Source: Caulobacter sp. FWC2 (lineage in GTDB: Bacteria > Pseudomonadota > Alphaproteobacteria > Caulobacterales > Caulobacteraceae). Taken from it: DNA of 64,000 nt. A model generated the notes under the pieces. That model made no database searches. It was not told the origin of the DNA and was given only the letters and a program-made list of their open reading frames with translations. Within the stretch, counting starts at the first letter, position 1. Every line of letters starts with the position of its first letter. The stretch covers positions 3,410,001 through 3,474,000 of the forward strand of contig NZ_PEBF01000001.1 of NCBI RefSeq assembly GCF_002742625.1, given 5' to 3'. Of the stretch, positions 63,530 through 64,000 are shown piece by piece. The position numbers and the translations under genes are program-made.

Positions 63530-64000
63530 ATGCGTATCGCCACTTGGAACGTCAATTCGATCAACGCTCGCCTGGAAGGCGTGCTGGCGTGGTTCGAATC
63601 GGAAGCGCCGGACGTGGCCGTGCTGCAGGAGATCAAGTGCGTCGACGAGAAGTTCCCGACCGAAGCCTTCGAGCGGCTGGGCTACAACGTCGTCGTCCAC
63701 GGCCAGAAGACCTATAACGGCGTCGCCCTGCTCTCGAAGTTCCCGCTGGAGGACGTCCGCAAGGGCCTGCCGTTCCTGTCCGAAGACGAGGTCGACGAGC
63801 AGTCGCGCTATGTCGAGGCGGTGATCGCCGCGCCGGTCCCGTTCCGGGTGGTCGGAATCTATCTGCCCAACGGCAATCCGATCGGGACAGAGAAATTCGA
63901 CTACAAACTGGCCTGGATGCGGCGGCTGCACGCCCACGCGGCGAGCCTGCTGGCCTTCGAGGAGCCGCTGGTGATCCTGGGCGACTACAACGTCATTCCC
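63530..64000 (+). CDS. xthA: Exodeoxyribonuclease III (5' part only)
   Basis: 157 residues are visible from ATG 63530 to the window end; about 100 more are expected. MRIATWNVNSINAR and VAVLQEIKCVDEKFP (metal Glu) plus VGIYLPNGNPIG and LGDYNVIP at the end are typical. Apurinic/apyrimidinic endonuclease and 3'-exonuclease for base-excision repair. It belongs to the erpA-xthA context common in alphaproteobacteria. Confidence 0.95.
   Translation, partial: MRIATWNVNSINARLEGVLAWFESEAPDVAVLQEIKCVDEKFPTEAFERLGYNVVVHGQKTYNGVALLSKFPLEDVRKGLPFLSEDEVDEQSRYVEAVIAAPVPFRVVGIYLPNGNPIGTEKFDYKLAWMRRLHAHAASLLAFEEPLVILGDYNVIP

Overview
The window is about 64 kb of GC-rich core chromosome from an alphaproteobacterium, almost certainly Caulobacter or a close relative. 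Reasons: the coding is dense with strong third-position G/C; a divisome protein matching DipM is present (four LysM repeats plus a degenerate LytM domain); and the cluster yajC-secD-secF-Mth938, dipM-pcm-surE-serS-tatCBA-scpBA-nagZ-SPOR-dgt-erpA-xth is an alphaproteobacterial arrangement. I see no rRNA, tRNA, CRISPR array, prophage, transposase or secondary-metabolite cluster.

Layout. 1-3.9 kb: a Bcr/CflA-type exporter, an epoxide-hydrolase-like protein and proline iminopeptidase. 3.9-9.8 kb: the elongasome operon, read leftward as mreB-mreC-mreD-mrdA-rodA. 10-17 kb: an EamA transporter, leuA behind a leucine-rich leader peptide, an alkylsulfatase-like metallo-hydrolase divergent from a TetR regulator with a clear palindrome between them, and a VTT membrane protein. 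17-32 kb: an orphan ParA ATPase with a consensus DnaA box upstream, aspartate aminotransferase, GST, several small DUF proteins, a UvrD/PcrA helicase, LtrA, PrmA and aminopeptidase P. 32-40 kb: a leftward run lpxC-bamD-recN, an acyltransferase, then ligA coupled to a DEDDh exonuclease. 40-48 kb: an S9 peptidase and the Sec accessory genes, with bacterial homologues of two mitochondrial complex I assembly factors beside them. 48-64 kb: a VOC/AraC pair, dipM, pcm, surE, serS, tatCBA, scpBA, nagZ, a SPOR protein, dgt, erpA and the start of an exonuclease III gene.

How the genes work together. Much of the window serves the envelope: MreBCD/RodA/PBP2 (elongation), DipM (division), LpxC and BamD (outer membrane), Sec and Tat (export), NagZ and SPOR (peptidoglycan turnover). 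DNA maintenance is covered by UvrD, LigA, RecN, ScpAB, Dgt and exonuclease III.

The most notable non-coding content is three families of palindromic intergenic repeats (nine copies), mostly between convergent genes; the leuA leader; the TetR operator; and a sigma-54-like promoter in front of a small unknown gene. I did not find a clearly new multi-gene system. The novel leads are regulatory sites, repeats and small genes.
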